Positions 34,636 through 46,110 of a stretch of DNA of 64,000 bases are shown here, one piece after another. The notes beneath the pieces are model-generated. The model searched no databases. It was not told the origin of the DNA and was given only the letters and a program-made list of their open reading frames with translations. This DNA comes from Phaeotremella fagi (lineage: Eukaryota; Basidiomycota; Tremellomycetes; Tremellales; Phaeotremellaceae): the NCBI GenBank assembly GCA_001599715.1, contig BCHU01000008.1:372001-436000 (forward strand), in the 5' to 3' direction. The translations under genes were made by a program, and so were the position numbers. Every line of letters begins with the position of its first letter. Position 1 is the stretch's first letter.

Positions 34636-34641
34636 CACGTG
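34636..34641. promoter_or_regulatory. CACGTG E-box (first copy, CACGTGGTA)
   Basis: Palindromic bHLH-type site, about 245 bp from the FAS1 start. The three bases after it are GTA, as in the second copy. bHLH factors of the Cbf1, Tye7 or SREBP type bind such boxes in fungi; which one acts here is unknown. Confidence 0.5.
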
Positions 34642-34700
34642 GTAAAATAACTTCGGTTTAAAGCGGATATAGTTGAATAACGTAATTGAAGGTACGATAC

Positions 34701-34706
34701 CACGTG
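34701..34706. promoter_or_regulatory. CACGTG E-box (second copy, CACGTGGTA)
   Basis: Second CACGTG with the same 3' extension GTA, 65 bp from the first, about 320 bp from the FAS2 start. The flank reads ATACCACGTGGTAT, an extended palindrome. Confidence 0.55.
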
Positions 34707-35023
34707 GTATAACTTCCCCATCCCCACGAATCTTCATTTCATAGACATCTAGATACACCATATACCATAGATACATACATCTATAACACCTCCTCCTTCG
34801 ATTACTCTTGCTTACTCATCTATCCATTTGTTGGGGTTATCAATTATCAATCAGTCTATCTCAACATCTCCCCCATCACTTTTCAGTCCTATCTTCCACG
34901 TCGACAGCCCATCCCATCCCATCGTTCTGGAGTTCAACTCACCTCAAGTGAAAGTTAAGACTTGGATCATTCTCCCACCCCCTCTCTTCTCATCTTCTCA
35001 TTCATCCTACCTCCCTCTCCATC

Positions 35024-38000
35024 ATGTCAATCAATATAGATCAAGATATTCAGACTAGAAGAGAGGTCACTTCAAGATGTATCGCTATCGTATGTAGTTC
35101 TTCCTCTTACCCGCTTGACCCAACTGACCCCCCTCCAGATGAACAGAGCCGACCCTCAACTCATACAATACATGAAGTACCACATTGAGAACGTAGACGT
35201 TTCAAAAGGTGTAAACTATCAACGTGTCAAAACATGGGGTCAAATGTTATTAGACAATTGTAAGTAACTTGCTACTCTTCATTCAACACGTTCCGTTCTC
35301 ACTCCCTTCCAGGTGAAGAAGTTCTCGATAAACCACCTGTCTATAAAGATGTTGCCCTTCCAACCGCCCCTCACACCGATATCACTGCTAAAGGTGATAT
35401 CGTTTACTCTGAAGTCTCCAGACTCAGTGTTAGAAAGTTGGAAAGTTATGTTAAAGGTATGTCACCGTTCAAACTCAAACTGACATCTTAGAAATGGCTT
35501 CCGGTGGTAAAGTTGAACCAAGTGTCAACCTTGACAAAGTTCAGTCTGATATTGGTAAGTCAAATATCAAGGACCTCACTCACAAACAGCCAAACTCTGG
35601 GATCTCGTCAATTCTCAACCTTCCATCACACCCGCACAAAAATCAGCCATCAAATCAATGTACAGTGAAGTCATCAAATCACTTGGTCAATCATCTTCAT
35701 CACCAACTTCCGCAGGTTTCGGTAACGAAGTCGTCGACAGAGCTAAAGGTGTTAGACAAAGAAGAAGCAGTTCTCAATTCCTTAGACCCAACGTTGAAGA
35801 TAGAACCGAAGTTGAGGAAACTCATTTACCATTCTTGCATTTGAAGAGAAAGACTGGAACAAGTTGGGCGTACAGTCAAAAATTGACCAACATCTGTGAG
35901 TCTTTCTATCATAGCTTGGACTGATAACAGATCTCGACGTCTTGACCGAAATCGCTACATCCGGTGTTACTTACGCCAAAAAAGCTGCCCTATTAACTGG
36001 TGTAGGTAAAGGTAGTATTGGTGTCGAAATCCTCAAAGGTTTACTCTCTGGTGGTGCCACTTGTATCGTCACCACTTCAAGATACAGTCGAGCTTCGGTT
36101 GATTATTACAAGAATATCTTCCACGAATTAGGATCAAAGGGATCTAAATTGATTGTAGTCCCCTTCAACGGTGCTTCCAAACAAGATACCGAAGCTTTGG
36201 TTGATTACATCTATTCCACTCTCAACATCGATTTGGACTACATCATCCCCTTCGCTGCTCTTCCCGAGAACGGTCGCGAGATAGATGGTCTCGATGATAA
36301 ATCCGAATTGGCCCATCGTCTCATGTTAACCAACTTACTCCGTCTTTTGGGTGCCGTCAAGGTCAAGAAGGCAGCTCGTCACTTTGTCACTCGACCAACT
36401 CAAGTTGTTCTCCCTCTCTCACCAAACCACGGTATCTTTGGTAACGACGGTCTCTACCCTGAGTCCAAAATCTCATTGGAAACTCTTTTCAACAGATGGA
36501 GTGCAGAATCGTGGGGTGAATATCTTTGTATCGCTGGTGCCGTCATCGGTTGGACTAGAGGTACAGGTTTGATGAGCGCTACAAACTTTGTCGCTGAAGG
36601 ACTTGAGAAACTTGGTGTTAGAACTTTCTCAGCTAAAGAGATGGCTTTCAACATTTTGGGTCTGATGCACCCACTTTTATTCGATATCACTCAAATCGAA
36701 CCTATCTGGGCTGATCTCAACGGTGGTATGGACCGTGTCTCTGGTTTAGCCGAAGTCATGACCAGCATCCGAGTTGATCTCAACCGAGTAGCTGATCTTC
36801 GTAAAGCTATCACTCTCGACAACGCAGCCGACTTCAGAGTTACCAACGGTTCAGACGCCGAAAGACTTCATCAAAAAGTCGCCATCGCCCCTCGAGCCAA
36901 CTTTGAGTTCGAATTCCCTAAAGTTGATTCTGCCGAGGTTTTGGCTGAATTATCACATTTACGTGGTTTGATCGATTTGGACAAGGTTATCGTCTGTACC
37001 GGTTTCGCTGAAGTTGGTCCATGGGGTTCATCAAGAACTAGATGGGAAATGGAGGCTCGTGGTGAATTCACTATCGAGGGTTGTATTGAGATGGCATGGA
37101 TGATGGGTTTGATTAAACATTTCGATGGTAAACTTAAATCAAACGGTCAAGCTTATGTCGGTTGGGTTGATGCTAAATCCGAAGAACCAGTTGATGACAA
37201 GGAGGTCAGATCAAAGTATGAAAAGGATATCATCAAACATGCTGGTATCAGATTGATCGGTGAGTTGCGTCGTCGTGAACCATTGCTGACGAATCAGAAC
37301 CCGAAGGTTTCTACGGATACAACCCAGAGAAGAAAGTCTTCTATCAAGAAGTCGAACTTACCCACAACCTTGAACCACTTGAAATCTCTGCCGAAGACGC
37401 CATCAGATTCAAGAGAGAACAAGGAGCCAACTGTGATATCTGGGCTCAAGAATCTGGAGAGTGGTTCGTTAAATTCAAACAAGGTGCTAGAGTCCTTATC
37501 CCAAAGGCTATCAAATTCGATCGTGTTGTCGCCGGTCAAATCCCAACTGGTTGGGATGCACGTCGTTACGGTATTCCAGAGGATATCATTGCTCAAACCG
37601 ATCGAACTGCTCTTTGGTCGTTGGTTTGTACGATGGAAGCTTTGATCATGTCCGGTGTCACCGATCCTTACGAGATCTACAAACATGTTCATCCTTCTGA
37701 AGTTGGAAGTAGTTTGGGTTCAGGTATGGGTGGTATGCACTCACTCAGTGCCATGTTCAAGGATCGTCGTGAGGAGAAAGACGTTCAAAAAGATATCTTA
37801 CAAGAAACGTGAGTACACCTTTACTGCTTTTGACTGACGATATAGTTTCATCAACACTGTCGCTGGTTGGGTCAATTTACTTCTTCTCTCATCATCTGGT
37901 CCAATCAAGATTCCAGTCGGTGCTTGTGCGACTGCACTTCAATCCGTAGAAATCGCTTGCGACACCATCCTCACTGGTAAAGCTAAGATCATGGTTGCTG

Positions 38001-39778
38001 GTGGTTTCGATGATTTCTCCGAGGAAGGTTCATACGAATTCGCCAACATGAAAGCTACTTCCAACGCCGAAACTGAATTCGCTATGGGTCGTGAACCAAA
38101 CGAATTCTCTCGACCAATGACGAGTACGAGATCTGGTTTCATGGAAGCTCAAGGTTGTGGTGTTCACGTTTTGATGTCGGCTGCTACCGCCATCAAGATG
38201 GGTTGTGCTATCCAAGGTATCGTCGCTTACACCTCGACTCATACCGATAAAGCTGGACGATCAATCCCAGCCCCAGGTCGTGGTGTCTTATCAGTCGCTA
38301 GAGAAGTCCAACCAAAACACTCTTTACCACTTCTCGATATCAAATATCGATCTAGACAATTAGCTTTCAGACGTAAACAAATTTCTCAATGGTTAGAGAA
38401 CGAACATGAACTCCTTAAAGCTGAAGTTGAGATCAACAAGGATGAAGATTACTTCAAATCTAGACTTGATTTCATTGATAAGGAAGCTAAGAGACAGGAG
38501 AAGGATGCTTTGGCAACTTTCGGTATGCTTGAAGGGTCAGATCCAAATATCGCACCTCTTCGACGTGCACTAGCTGTTTGGGGTCTCAACGCTGATTCAG
38601 TCGGAGTCATCTCTTGTCACGGTACCTCAACCAAGGCTAACGATAAAAATGAATCCGGTGTTTACAACTTACAATTCGAAACTTTGGGTAGAACACCTGG
38701 TAACGCTGTTCCAGTCATTGCACAAAAGGGATTAACAGGTCATCCAAAAGGTGGTGCAGCCGCTTGGATGTTCAACGGAATGCTTCAAACTTTAGCAACA
38801 GCTCTGGTCCCAGGTAACCACAACGCTGACAACATTTCTGAAGAGTTACGTGCCTTCCCACATCTCTTCTACCCCTCCAAACCGATTCAACATACATCGT
38901 TGGAATGTGGTTTACTCACTTCGTTCGGATTCGGTCAAGTCGGTGGTCAAGCTGCTATCATCCATCCAAGATATCTATTAGCTTCTTTGGAACCACATCA
39001 ATTAGACGGTTATCTCAAATTACGTCGTGGAAGAGAACTCAATTCATACGCCAGAATGTCTAGTGCTTTGGTCACGAATAACTTGGTTCAAATCAAAGAC
39101 GCTCCACCTTATTCGGCTGAACTTGAAGCTGGCGTCTTACTTAATCCATTGGCTAGAGCTGGTCCTTCAAAGGACAGTTACGCTTTTACTGGTAAACTGC
39201 CGTCAGCTGTCCCTTTGGACACTGCGAACGCTAGTACACTGAAAGCTTTGTTCGCTCAAACTGGTGATATCTCTGGTGTCGGGTGAGTAGAAAGACCATT
39301 ACGAGTTTAGATGAATACTGATAAACTTGGACCTATCAGGGTTGATACGGAATTAATCACTTCAGTTCCAACTTCTGACAATTTCAGATCAAAGAACTTT
39401 ACAGAAGACGAGGTGGGTTTGTTCGTCCTGATGGTGATTGAGAGTGCACTGACGAGATATAGATTAAATACTGCTCTGCAGCCCCTGATCCAACTGCTTC
39501 ATTCGCCGGTAGATGGGCAGCCAAAGAAGCCGTCTTTAAAGCTTTGAAAGTCGAATCTAAAGGTGCTGGAGCTTCTTTGAAGGAAATCGAAATCGTCAAC
39601 ACCTCAACTGGACCTACTGTAGGTCCAAAGTCCTTACACGGTTAATTCTGTTTGCTAACATCAAACTACTTAGGTTAAACTTTCGGGTGACGCTCTTAAA
39701 GCCGCTGGTACTAAGGAGATCAAACTCTCACTCTCACATTCAGACACTTCAGTAGTCGCTTTCGCCATTGCTAAATAG
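35024..39778 (+). CDS. FAS2: Fatty acid synthase alpha-type subunit without ACP: structural domain-KR-KS-PPT (FAS2)
   Basis: Start ATG 35024 ([19 protein letters not shown]), stop TAG 39776-39778, roughly 1400 residues in about ten exons. The first exon ends CIAI and the next begins [15 protein letters not shown], matching the middle of the yeast alpha structural domain. Then come [15 protein letters not shown] and [12 protein letters not shown] with [11 protein letters not shown] for KR, and [15 protein letters not shown] for the KS with catalytic Cys near 37925, plus [30 protein letters not shown] and [14 protein letters not shown] (KS histidines). The C-terminal phosphopantetheinyl transferase has GVGVDTELIT and [16 protein letters not shown]. 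No ACP motif and no Ala/Pro-rich linker are present in this gene. Intron between 39289 and 39345 splits the PPT metal-binding segment. Together with the neighbour it makes one complete fungal FAS. Confidence 0.95.
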
Positions 39779-40054
39779 ATAGGTTTTCCCCATTGAGAAG
39801 AGATTTAACCATGAAAAAACATATTTAATATACAGTAGTAGTAGTGCTTTTTGTTCGTTTAACGTTTTCCGCTTTTTTCCACTTTGCTTTTTTATAGATT
39901 AGAGAATTGATGGTATGCAGAGATATCCTTATGCTGTTGGCATTTGAGTAGCGATAATCACAAGGGCGTTTGGAGAAAATGATGATGGATGTGTGCATAT
40001 ACATGATTTATAAAGATGCTTTATTCTAACTCTATATATGATAGTCAAACTCGA

Positions 40055-41041
40055 TCACATAGGGATCTGTCTGATCTCCTGTAAACTCCATCCAGCAGCT
40101 TTCATACTCTCCGCCCCCAAATCTTTCACCTCCTCATCGAGATGTCTAAAAACGTATGATCAGTACAGCAACCCCGAAATTTGACTTTGTACATACCTGA
40201 ACAAAACTTCTTTGAATCCATCCATGATCTCCCGAAGTTTATCTGAGTTGTATTGCTTGGAATCGCTTAAAGCAGTTTTCAAGAATTCTTCATATTTCTC
40301 CAATCCTATCAACGTTAATCAATCATAATTTGGAAGGTGTAGGAGACGGCTTACCATCATGTATAGCTCGATGGGATTTTAAATGTTCACCACCGTCCCT
40401 TGAGCCAGCTTTGAATTGAGGCATTTTCTTCGCTAGGATAGGGAAGATATAGGCTTCTTCCTGTTTTCGTTCGGTTTAATTCAGTAAGAGTGTTTGTTTT
40501 GTTGGGGGTGGGGGACCTACGATCCGATGATGCATGTCTAGATGTTGATATAACCCTTGAGCTTCTCTCAGGAATTTAGGAAGTGACATTCCTTCTTTAT
40601 GGAATCCGCCGTCTGCCAACTTTGGTTTTACCGTCAATATATGTTTAAGTACAAGAGAGAAGAGGGTGGACTCACAGTGTACACTCGATTGAATTCGTAT
40701 CTGAAATGATTATGGAATCTGTCCATCCCATCTGCCAATCTATGAAATCACTTCAACAAATGGCAAGTCAGAGATGGTGGAAAGACTTACGAATTCCATA
40801 CTCTCTCTTCAGCAGGTGTATATTTCTTATCGGCCATGGTGGTTTCGAAGTTCTGATTAAGATTTGGATTTGGATTTGGATATCCAGAGAAAAATCGTGT
40901 CGGTAGATATCTATTCAAACCGAGTGTCAATGGGATTCTTTGGACTAAAGTCCTAGTTCTTGATGGTACCAGAATGGCGAACAGGGTTATGAAAATTGAT
41001 ATCAAGATGATCGTCGTTCTTGATCTCAATTTCAATTTCAT
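40055..41041 (-). CDS. Hemerythrin-like (HHE) cation-binding protein with N-terminal signal anchor
   Basis: Hemerythrin folds hold a di-iron site between four helices. Start ATG 41039-41041 gives MKLKLRSRTTIILISIFITL, a basic then hydrophobic segment like a signal anchor or targeting sequence; a second ATG at 40837 (MADKKYTPAEERVWNS) would give a soluble form. The metal-ligand pattern is visible after splicing: FHNHFRYEF, LYQHLDMHHRIEEAYIFPIL, HLKSHRAIHDGL and LFRHLDEEVKDLGAESMKAAGW. The intron-exon structure includes five or six small exons. The two alternative starts would change location but not the fold. Such proteins occur widely in fungi with unclear roles (oxygen or iron sensing, stress). 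Confidence 0.82.
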
Positions 41042-41586
41042 ATAATTAATTGATGGATCACCGGGGTCTTGGGTTTCCTTTGTATGTCAGGCTGTATGAA
41101 ATGAGAACAGTCCTTTACGATGAATGTTTTATTGTTGATGCATGAATACCATCTATCAATTATTTATACTGTTTTAGACCCCTGCCAAAACACACTTTTT
41201 CAGTGGCAACGGCAACGGCAACGCAGTGAAATTCAATGAGAAGGATTGGTCAGAAATGGTAATTAAGACTTCCAACGGGATTAAGCATTTAGGTAAGAAA
41301 TCTCAGTTGCAAGCATGTAATTTGAGTCAATAGAATGGATAGGATGCATACTGTGTTGATCTAGTAACTCATTTTATGAGATTCACATTGTATGCATACA
41401 GCTTGAGAGAGGATGGTGGTATTTGATCAAGTGAGCCTGACAAGCCACTCTGGCAGGTTCTTTGATGAGCCTGACATTGGCCTCCCCCAACCACCCTGAT
41501 GCCCTGCGTCACCGCACTGCCAACCATAGTCAAGCTGATCCTACCATATTGTTATCTTTCATCCAACATCATTACATACATCCAAA
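41042..41586. other. Intergenic divergent upstream region of the hemerythrin gene and ARPC2
   Basis: About 545 bp. A GGCAAC trinucleotide-like repeat (GGCAACGGCAACGGCAACG) lies at ~41208-41232. No gene is supported. Confidence 0.5.
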
Positions 41587-42827
41587 ATGATCCTCTTAGA
41601 AGTAAGTAACCACACACCGGCTACAACTAACAATCCCCAAGTCACACAGTGTCATAATCCACGATGTCCTAACAGACAGATTCGAAAAGTAAGTCCAAGT
41701 CCAAGTCCCTCCCACGGCAACCCAACCCTAACCCATCCTCCAGACCATCACGTATGGACATCCAATTCGTAGATTACGACAACGTTAGATTCCATCTATC
41801 CACTCCTAATTCCAAAACCGAAATCTTGTTGTCGATGGCGATTCAATGTTGGCCGGATTTGGTTAAATACGGGGCGAGGGAACAGTTGCAGAATGAATAT
41901 GGAGATTGGTTGGTTGGGGAGGGGGAGACTGAACCGGAATACAATGTTAGTCTTATCATTGATTTGGAGAAGATACCAGGTGGTCAAGGTAAGTCGTTGT
42001 CGTCTAACTCAAAAGCCTTTCTCAACTAAATTAAATCCATTCAACAGAAGACAAAACCTCACTCATCTCTCATCTATCTTTACTCAAAAGATCAGCTTTA
42101 TCCGCCCCCTTCCTAGCAGCCTTCAACGAGCAATCAACGCTCCAAGCTAATTATAAAGAACCAGCTGGTGCCCAACAACAAGATCAGACTCAATCTGAGG
42201 TTAAAGGCGATTTGAAAGTCGTCAAATATAGAGAAGAAGAGGCTATCTATATCCAAGCTAGTCATGATCGTGTAACTGTGATTTTCTCGACTGTCTTCAA
42301 AGAAGAGGCCGATAGAGTTTATGGAAAAGTTTTCTTGCAGGTGAGTTTTAGACGTTTGATGAATTATTTTCTTGTGGTTATCGTGTTTTATTAATACAAT
42401 TTCATAGGAATTCGTCGACGCTCGTAAACTTCAATCACTTCAGAACGCCCCTCAAGTCAGATACTCTAACAGAGAACCACCACTTGAGATCAGACATTTA
42501 CCAGGATTGAAAACAACTGAAGATATAGGTTATGTAACTTTTGGTGCGTTGTTATCAAAATCCCCCAAAACAAATCAACTAAAACATCAAATTATAGTCC
42601 TCTTCCCAAGACATTTCGCCAACCCAACCCAAGCTCTTCAAACCATCTCCAGAATCCAATTGTTCAGAGATTATCTCCACTACCATATCAAATGTTCAAA
42701 AGCCTATTTACATTCCAGAATGCGTTATCGTGTTGCTGAATTCTTGAAGATTTTGAATAGAGCTAAACCTGAAGTCGCTGTTGCTGAGAGAAAAACGGCT
42801 ACTGGTAGAACTTTCAGGGCTCGTTAG
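41587..42827 (+). CDS. ARC35: ARP2/3 complex subunit 2 (ARPC2, p34/Arc35)
   Basis: Structural subunit of the ARP2/3 complex that nucleates branched actin at endocytic sites. The N-terminus is MILLE, encoded by a 15-nt first exon (41587-41601) and joined to SHSVIIHDVLTDRFEK, as in the family. Then: [115 protein letters not shown], and the C-terminal actin-filament-binding helices RDYLHYHIKCSKAYLHSRMRYRVAEFLKILNRAKPE (quoted in parts from longer blocks). Six or seven exons joined by GT...AG introns of 40-60 nt. The tail ATGRTFRAR matches the family's TGKTF end. Confident call; the small first exon would be missed by ORF-based annotation. Confidence 0.92.
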
Positions 42828-43006
42828 AACGTCGATGTGAAGTTGGAACTGGACTGGACTGGGGACGTTGTACTATACCAAGATATTTTGAATGAATGCA
42901 GTTATGAAATTGGATAGATAAGGGGGGATGGTGACAGATTGTGCCTGAAGAGATATCACTATAAAAATCAAAACTCGAATTGATATTCTATGCTTCCTCT
43001 CTATTC

Positions 43007-44159
43007 ATGCCGAAAGGCAGAATGTCAACCTCAACCTCAGCGCCCTCAGCAACAGAACTTCACCTCCTCTACGTCCTCCTAGATTCAAATCTCCCAACAG
43101 GAGGATTCGTCTCTTCCTCAGGACTAGAATCCTACGCCAAACATGGATTCCTAAAACCAACACCAAACTACCATTCCAGTTTACATCAAAACGAGATTCC
43201 ATTCCATGATTCCAACTCAACCGAAGTCCTCTCAAATAACAAAAATAATTATCATAACAACAACAATAGAGCTGGTCCATCGAGTTTATCGCTTTCACCT
43301 AATTTAACTAATCAGGCTCTGACCTGTTTCTCGAAATCCGAAATTGAATTATACAGTTCGACGACGTTATGTTTCGTGAAAGAAAGTTGGGAGATTATTG
43401 ATAACTATCTAAATTCGATCCCAAACAAAAACGCGAACGGCCGTATCATCACCCAAGAAAATTCAGTAAAAGAGGACGAAGAACAATTCGAAAAAACAAT
43501 CAACAGGATAAAGGAATTAGATGATTATCACGAATCGAACCTTCTCTCTCATGTTTCGAGGAGATCATCTAAAGCACAGGGGATAGCTATGTTGACTTTA
43601 TTCACTAGGGGATTATGTCGACTCCCTGGCGCTGATGGATCAGGTTTGAGTGGGAGGGAGGAAGCAGCTAAGAAGGTTATTGATTTTTATAAAAGGTTTA
43701 TTCGATTGGGCAAGAGTCCTGGTCATTTGGCTGTTTGTTTTGGTTTGATGACTGGAGCTATGGGGTTGGGTTTAGGTCAGTTTCGTCATTATTGTTGGGA
43801 TATCAATACTGATATTGGATATGACACCAGATCGTTCTCTCCATCTACATCTCTTCCTTCACGCTCGATCCTTACTCTCCTCAGCTGTTCGTCTGAATCT
43901 CATCGGTCCCTACGCCTCCTCCCAACTCCTCCTTCATCCATTCCGTTTAATCATCGAAAACGAGATCAAAAAGTTTAATTCAATCACCGGTAAAAGTTTG
44001 TTATCACTTTGTGGACGGTTGAAGAAAGATGACGAAGATGAAGATCATTTTTGGGATTGGACTGAGATGTCAAATATTGGTCCGGGGACTACTTGGCCTT
44101 TAGGTGAGATATTAATGGGAAGACATGATCTCCAGCATTCGAGGATATTCAATTCGTAG
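43007..44159 (+). CDS. URE6: Urease accessory protein UreF
   Basis: UreF works with UreD and UreG to load nickel into urease. Two exons, 43007-43775 and 43831-44159, about 365 residues. Key segments: LHLLYVLLDSNLPTGGFVSSSGLESYAKHGF near the N-terminus (S-N-L-P-x-G-G-F-x-x-S-x-G-L-E is the UreF signature), SRRSSKAQGIAMLTLFTRGL, GHLAVCFGLMTGAMGLGLD, and LFLHARSLLSSAVRLNLIGPYASSQLLLHP in the second exon. A fungal Asn/Ser-rich insertion of about 80 residues separates the first and second blocks. ATG at 43007 and 43022 are both in frame; the earlier is annotated. Symbol URE6 is borrowed from Cryptococcus/Schizosaccharomyces usage and less certain than the family. Confidence 0.88.
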
Positions 44160-44230
44160 TTCATCGCAATCAAAAACCAATATGCATGTTGTACAACCAA
44201 TAAATAATCTTCATAAAAACCCACCCTGAC

Positions 44231-45034
44231 CTAATAATCATCCTCGTCCTCTTCATAATCATCAAACATCCCTCTTCCCCCCTCACCAGATCCCCCACCA
44301 CCAACAGGATCCCGTTTCCAAGTCCCAATAGCAGGTAACCCACTATTAGGAGCAGCAACCACAGGCTGCTCCTCAATCTCTTCCTTCTTGACACGTTTTT
44401 TACGCTGCACCGCAGCACCACCGTTGGTTTCGTTCGGGACTGATGTAGATGGTTTCCTGGGTTTGGAGGGTCCAGCTTTAGGTTCTTGGGTGACGGGATC
44501 AGCTATGTTCTCGACTATTTCACGGAGGAAATCGAACGATTCGTTGGTGTTTATCATGTGTTTTCTGGGTTTTGGTATTTGATCAGTCAGATTACTTTTC
44601 GAGAGGGAGGGTAGGATTTATGATCGGGTTGGAGACTCACAGATGATGAGCTGCTAGTTTCTTTGATCCCCTGGCTCGCGTCTCTTTACATGTCTCGTCG
44701 ATCATGAGTTGCATAAAACATTCCAACGATTTCGCTGAGAAGTATAGCGTCAATTAAATAATTCTTTTCGGTTGAATAATTCAGAATCAGGGGGACTCAC
44801 ACATCATCACTGGAACTGATGAAGCTAGTTTCCCAACTTCTTCGTCCAACTGCATGATTTTCTTTATCCTTGCCTATGTGATTTGGTTTAGGAGTGGATC
44901 TAACATATCTGGAAATGAGATTAGACTTACAACGGGGAACTGGAGGAGCGTTGTCAGTTATTACGTTCTAATACTTTAGAAGTGCTTTAACTCACTCTAC
45001 TCGTCTTGGATTTCTTACTACGTAGAGGTGCCAT
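44231..45034 (-). CDS. BUR6: Negative cofactor 2 alpha (NC2-alpha/Bur6/DRAP1), histone-fold transcription factor
   Basis: NC2-alpha pairs with NC2-beta/Dr1 to bind TBP and control its release from promoters. Exons on the minus strand: start M-A-P-L-R-S-K-K-S-K-T-S-R ending at 45034; a microexon 44931-44939 coding F-P-V; then ARIKKIMQLDEEVGKLASSVPVMM; then SAKSLECFMQLMIDETCKETRARGSKKLAAHHL; and a last exon beginning KHMINTNESFDFLREIV. These are the histone-fold helices of the family (FPxARIKKIMQ...DEEIGK...VP...LE...HLK). The C-terminus is Lys/Glu- and Gly-rich and ends in an acidic tail. Without the nine-nucleotide exon the F-P-V junction is lost. Confidence 0.85.
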
Positions 45035-45561
45035 GTTGATATGTTTATGCGTATATTGATGGAATGGATGTAAAGGTGAGAGTGAATGGAGGGTATGGTA
45101 TTGTAGTGTATGTTTTCGATGTTTAACATGTTTTACGTAATCAATAATCAGAAGTCCTCAAGTCACAATGTCCTTCATAAACGGTTTTACATCAGTCAGT
45201 TCAGAGAATGGGACACCAGTGGCCTGGGAAATGGAGGTCTGCTCAGCATTAATACTCTATTTGAAAATGGTGGGACTTGGTTGTTTAATTATCTCAAATA
45301 TGGACTCATTCGTTGGTAGTGGCGCCCTCACATCTTGTTCAGACATGCTGCAAAGCTGACTGTAAACGGTATTTCTATTGATGTGCAAGGTTTTTTTAGC
45401 AGATTTTAGGGGCTCGATAATTCATGGAGTATCAGACACGAATATGATACAAAATAAAAGAAAGAAGAGAAAGAAGAAGTATACAAAAAGTTAATCCTGT
45501 AAAAACAACAACGAGACATATCAACTTCACCATACGAAAACGGCGTCTTTTCCGTTATCTA
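45035..45561. other. Intergenic: NC2-alpha upstream region and 3' flank of a Nudix-like gene
   Basis: About 525 bp; no coding signal that I can support. Plus-strand frames at 45110-45359 lack neighbours, splice logic or family resemblance. Confidence 0.5.
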
Positions 45562-46110
45562 TCATTGGTTTTCCTCGAAGCTCTTGAAAGACTGTTCAAT
45601 TGAAAGCCATGACTTTTCATCTCGGAGATTTGATTCTGTGAGTTGACTCTTTTTGTACCATTTAGCCTTCCCCGCTTCTATACCTTTATCATCTGGATTC
45701 TTCAGAGTGCATAAAAATGTATTATATTTGGTAGTCGGGTAGGGCTGTATACCATGACTCCTACTATTGTAAACACCAAGGTATTTTTCGAAAGAGAGAT
45801 TACTTGGATCAATGTTGATTAGCTCACCGATCTTTCTTGAAGCTAGATAGAAGACGTAATCTGGTTCGTGCACTGGTGCATTTTCTGAAGTCGTACATCC
45901 AGGTGGTTGGAGTTTGAAACCAGAAGACCCAAACTTGAAGTAGTCTTTGAGAAGTAAGACTTCAATATCGTCGCCTCCTGAAGGATCTTTTCTCATTATC
46001 CAAGTCGAATAACCGCAAGCTACGAAAGTATCAGAAGGGGTATAGAATTTGGAGTGTGAAAGTGAAGTTCGGTATCGACTGCCACAGTTGGTTAGACGGT
46101 AATCAGCCAT
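45562..46110 (-). CDS. Nudix-fold-like protein, minus-strand paralogue 4
   Basis: Intronless 182 residues, start ATG 46108-46110. It shares the architecture of the three paralogues at 7-10 kb: ACGYSTWIMRKD, VLLLKDYFKFG, KLQPPGC (the PGG turn as PPGC), helix ASRKIGELINIDPSNLSFEKYLGV, TKYNTFLCTLKNP and AKWYKKSQL. The helix contains R-K-I-G-E-L-I, a partial match to the REuxEE pattern with one acid, so this member is the closest to a canonical Nudix box, but still incomplete. Pairwise identity to the other copies is low, so the group is old. Function unknown. Confidence 0.62.
   Translation of the reverse strand: MADYRLTNCGSRYRTSLSHSKFYTPSDTFVACGYSTWIMRKDPSGGDDIEVLLLKDYFKFGSSGFKLQPPGCTTSENAPVHEPDYVFYLASRKIGELINIDPSNLSFEKYLGVYNSRSHGIQPYPTTKYNTFLCTLKNPDDKGIEAGKAKWYKKSQLTESNLRDEKSWLSIEQSFKSFEENQ

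Larger units (their letters stand above)
34395..35023. promoter_or_regulatory. Shared bidirectional promoter of the two FAS genes
   Basis: About 630 bp between the divergent starts. It contains two CACGTG E-boxes (34636-34641 and 34701-34706), each extended as CACGTGGTA and lying about 65 bp apart near the middle. On the FAS1 side there are TAGAAGTAGGAGTAGG-type repeats at ~34492-34520, and on the FAS2 side a long pyrimidine-rich tract runs at 34788-35020. A shared upstream region fits the need for equal amounts of both FAS chains. The factor that binds is not known from sequence. Confidence 0.65.
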
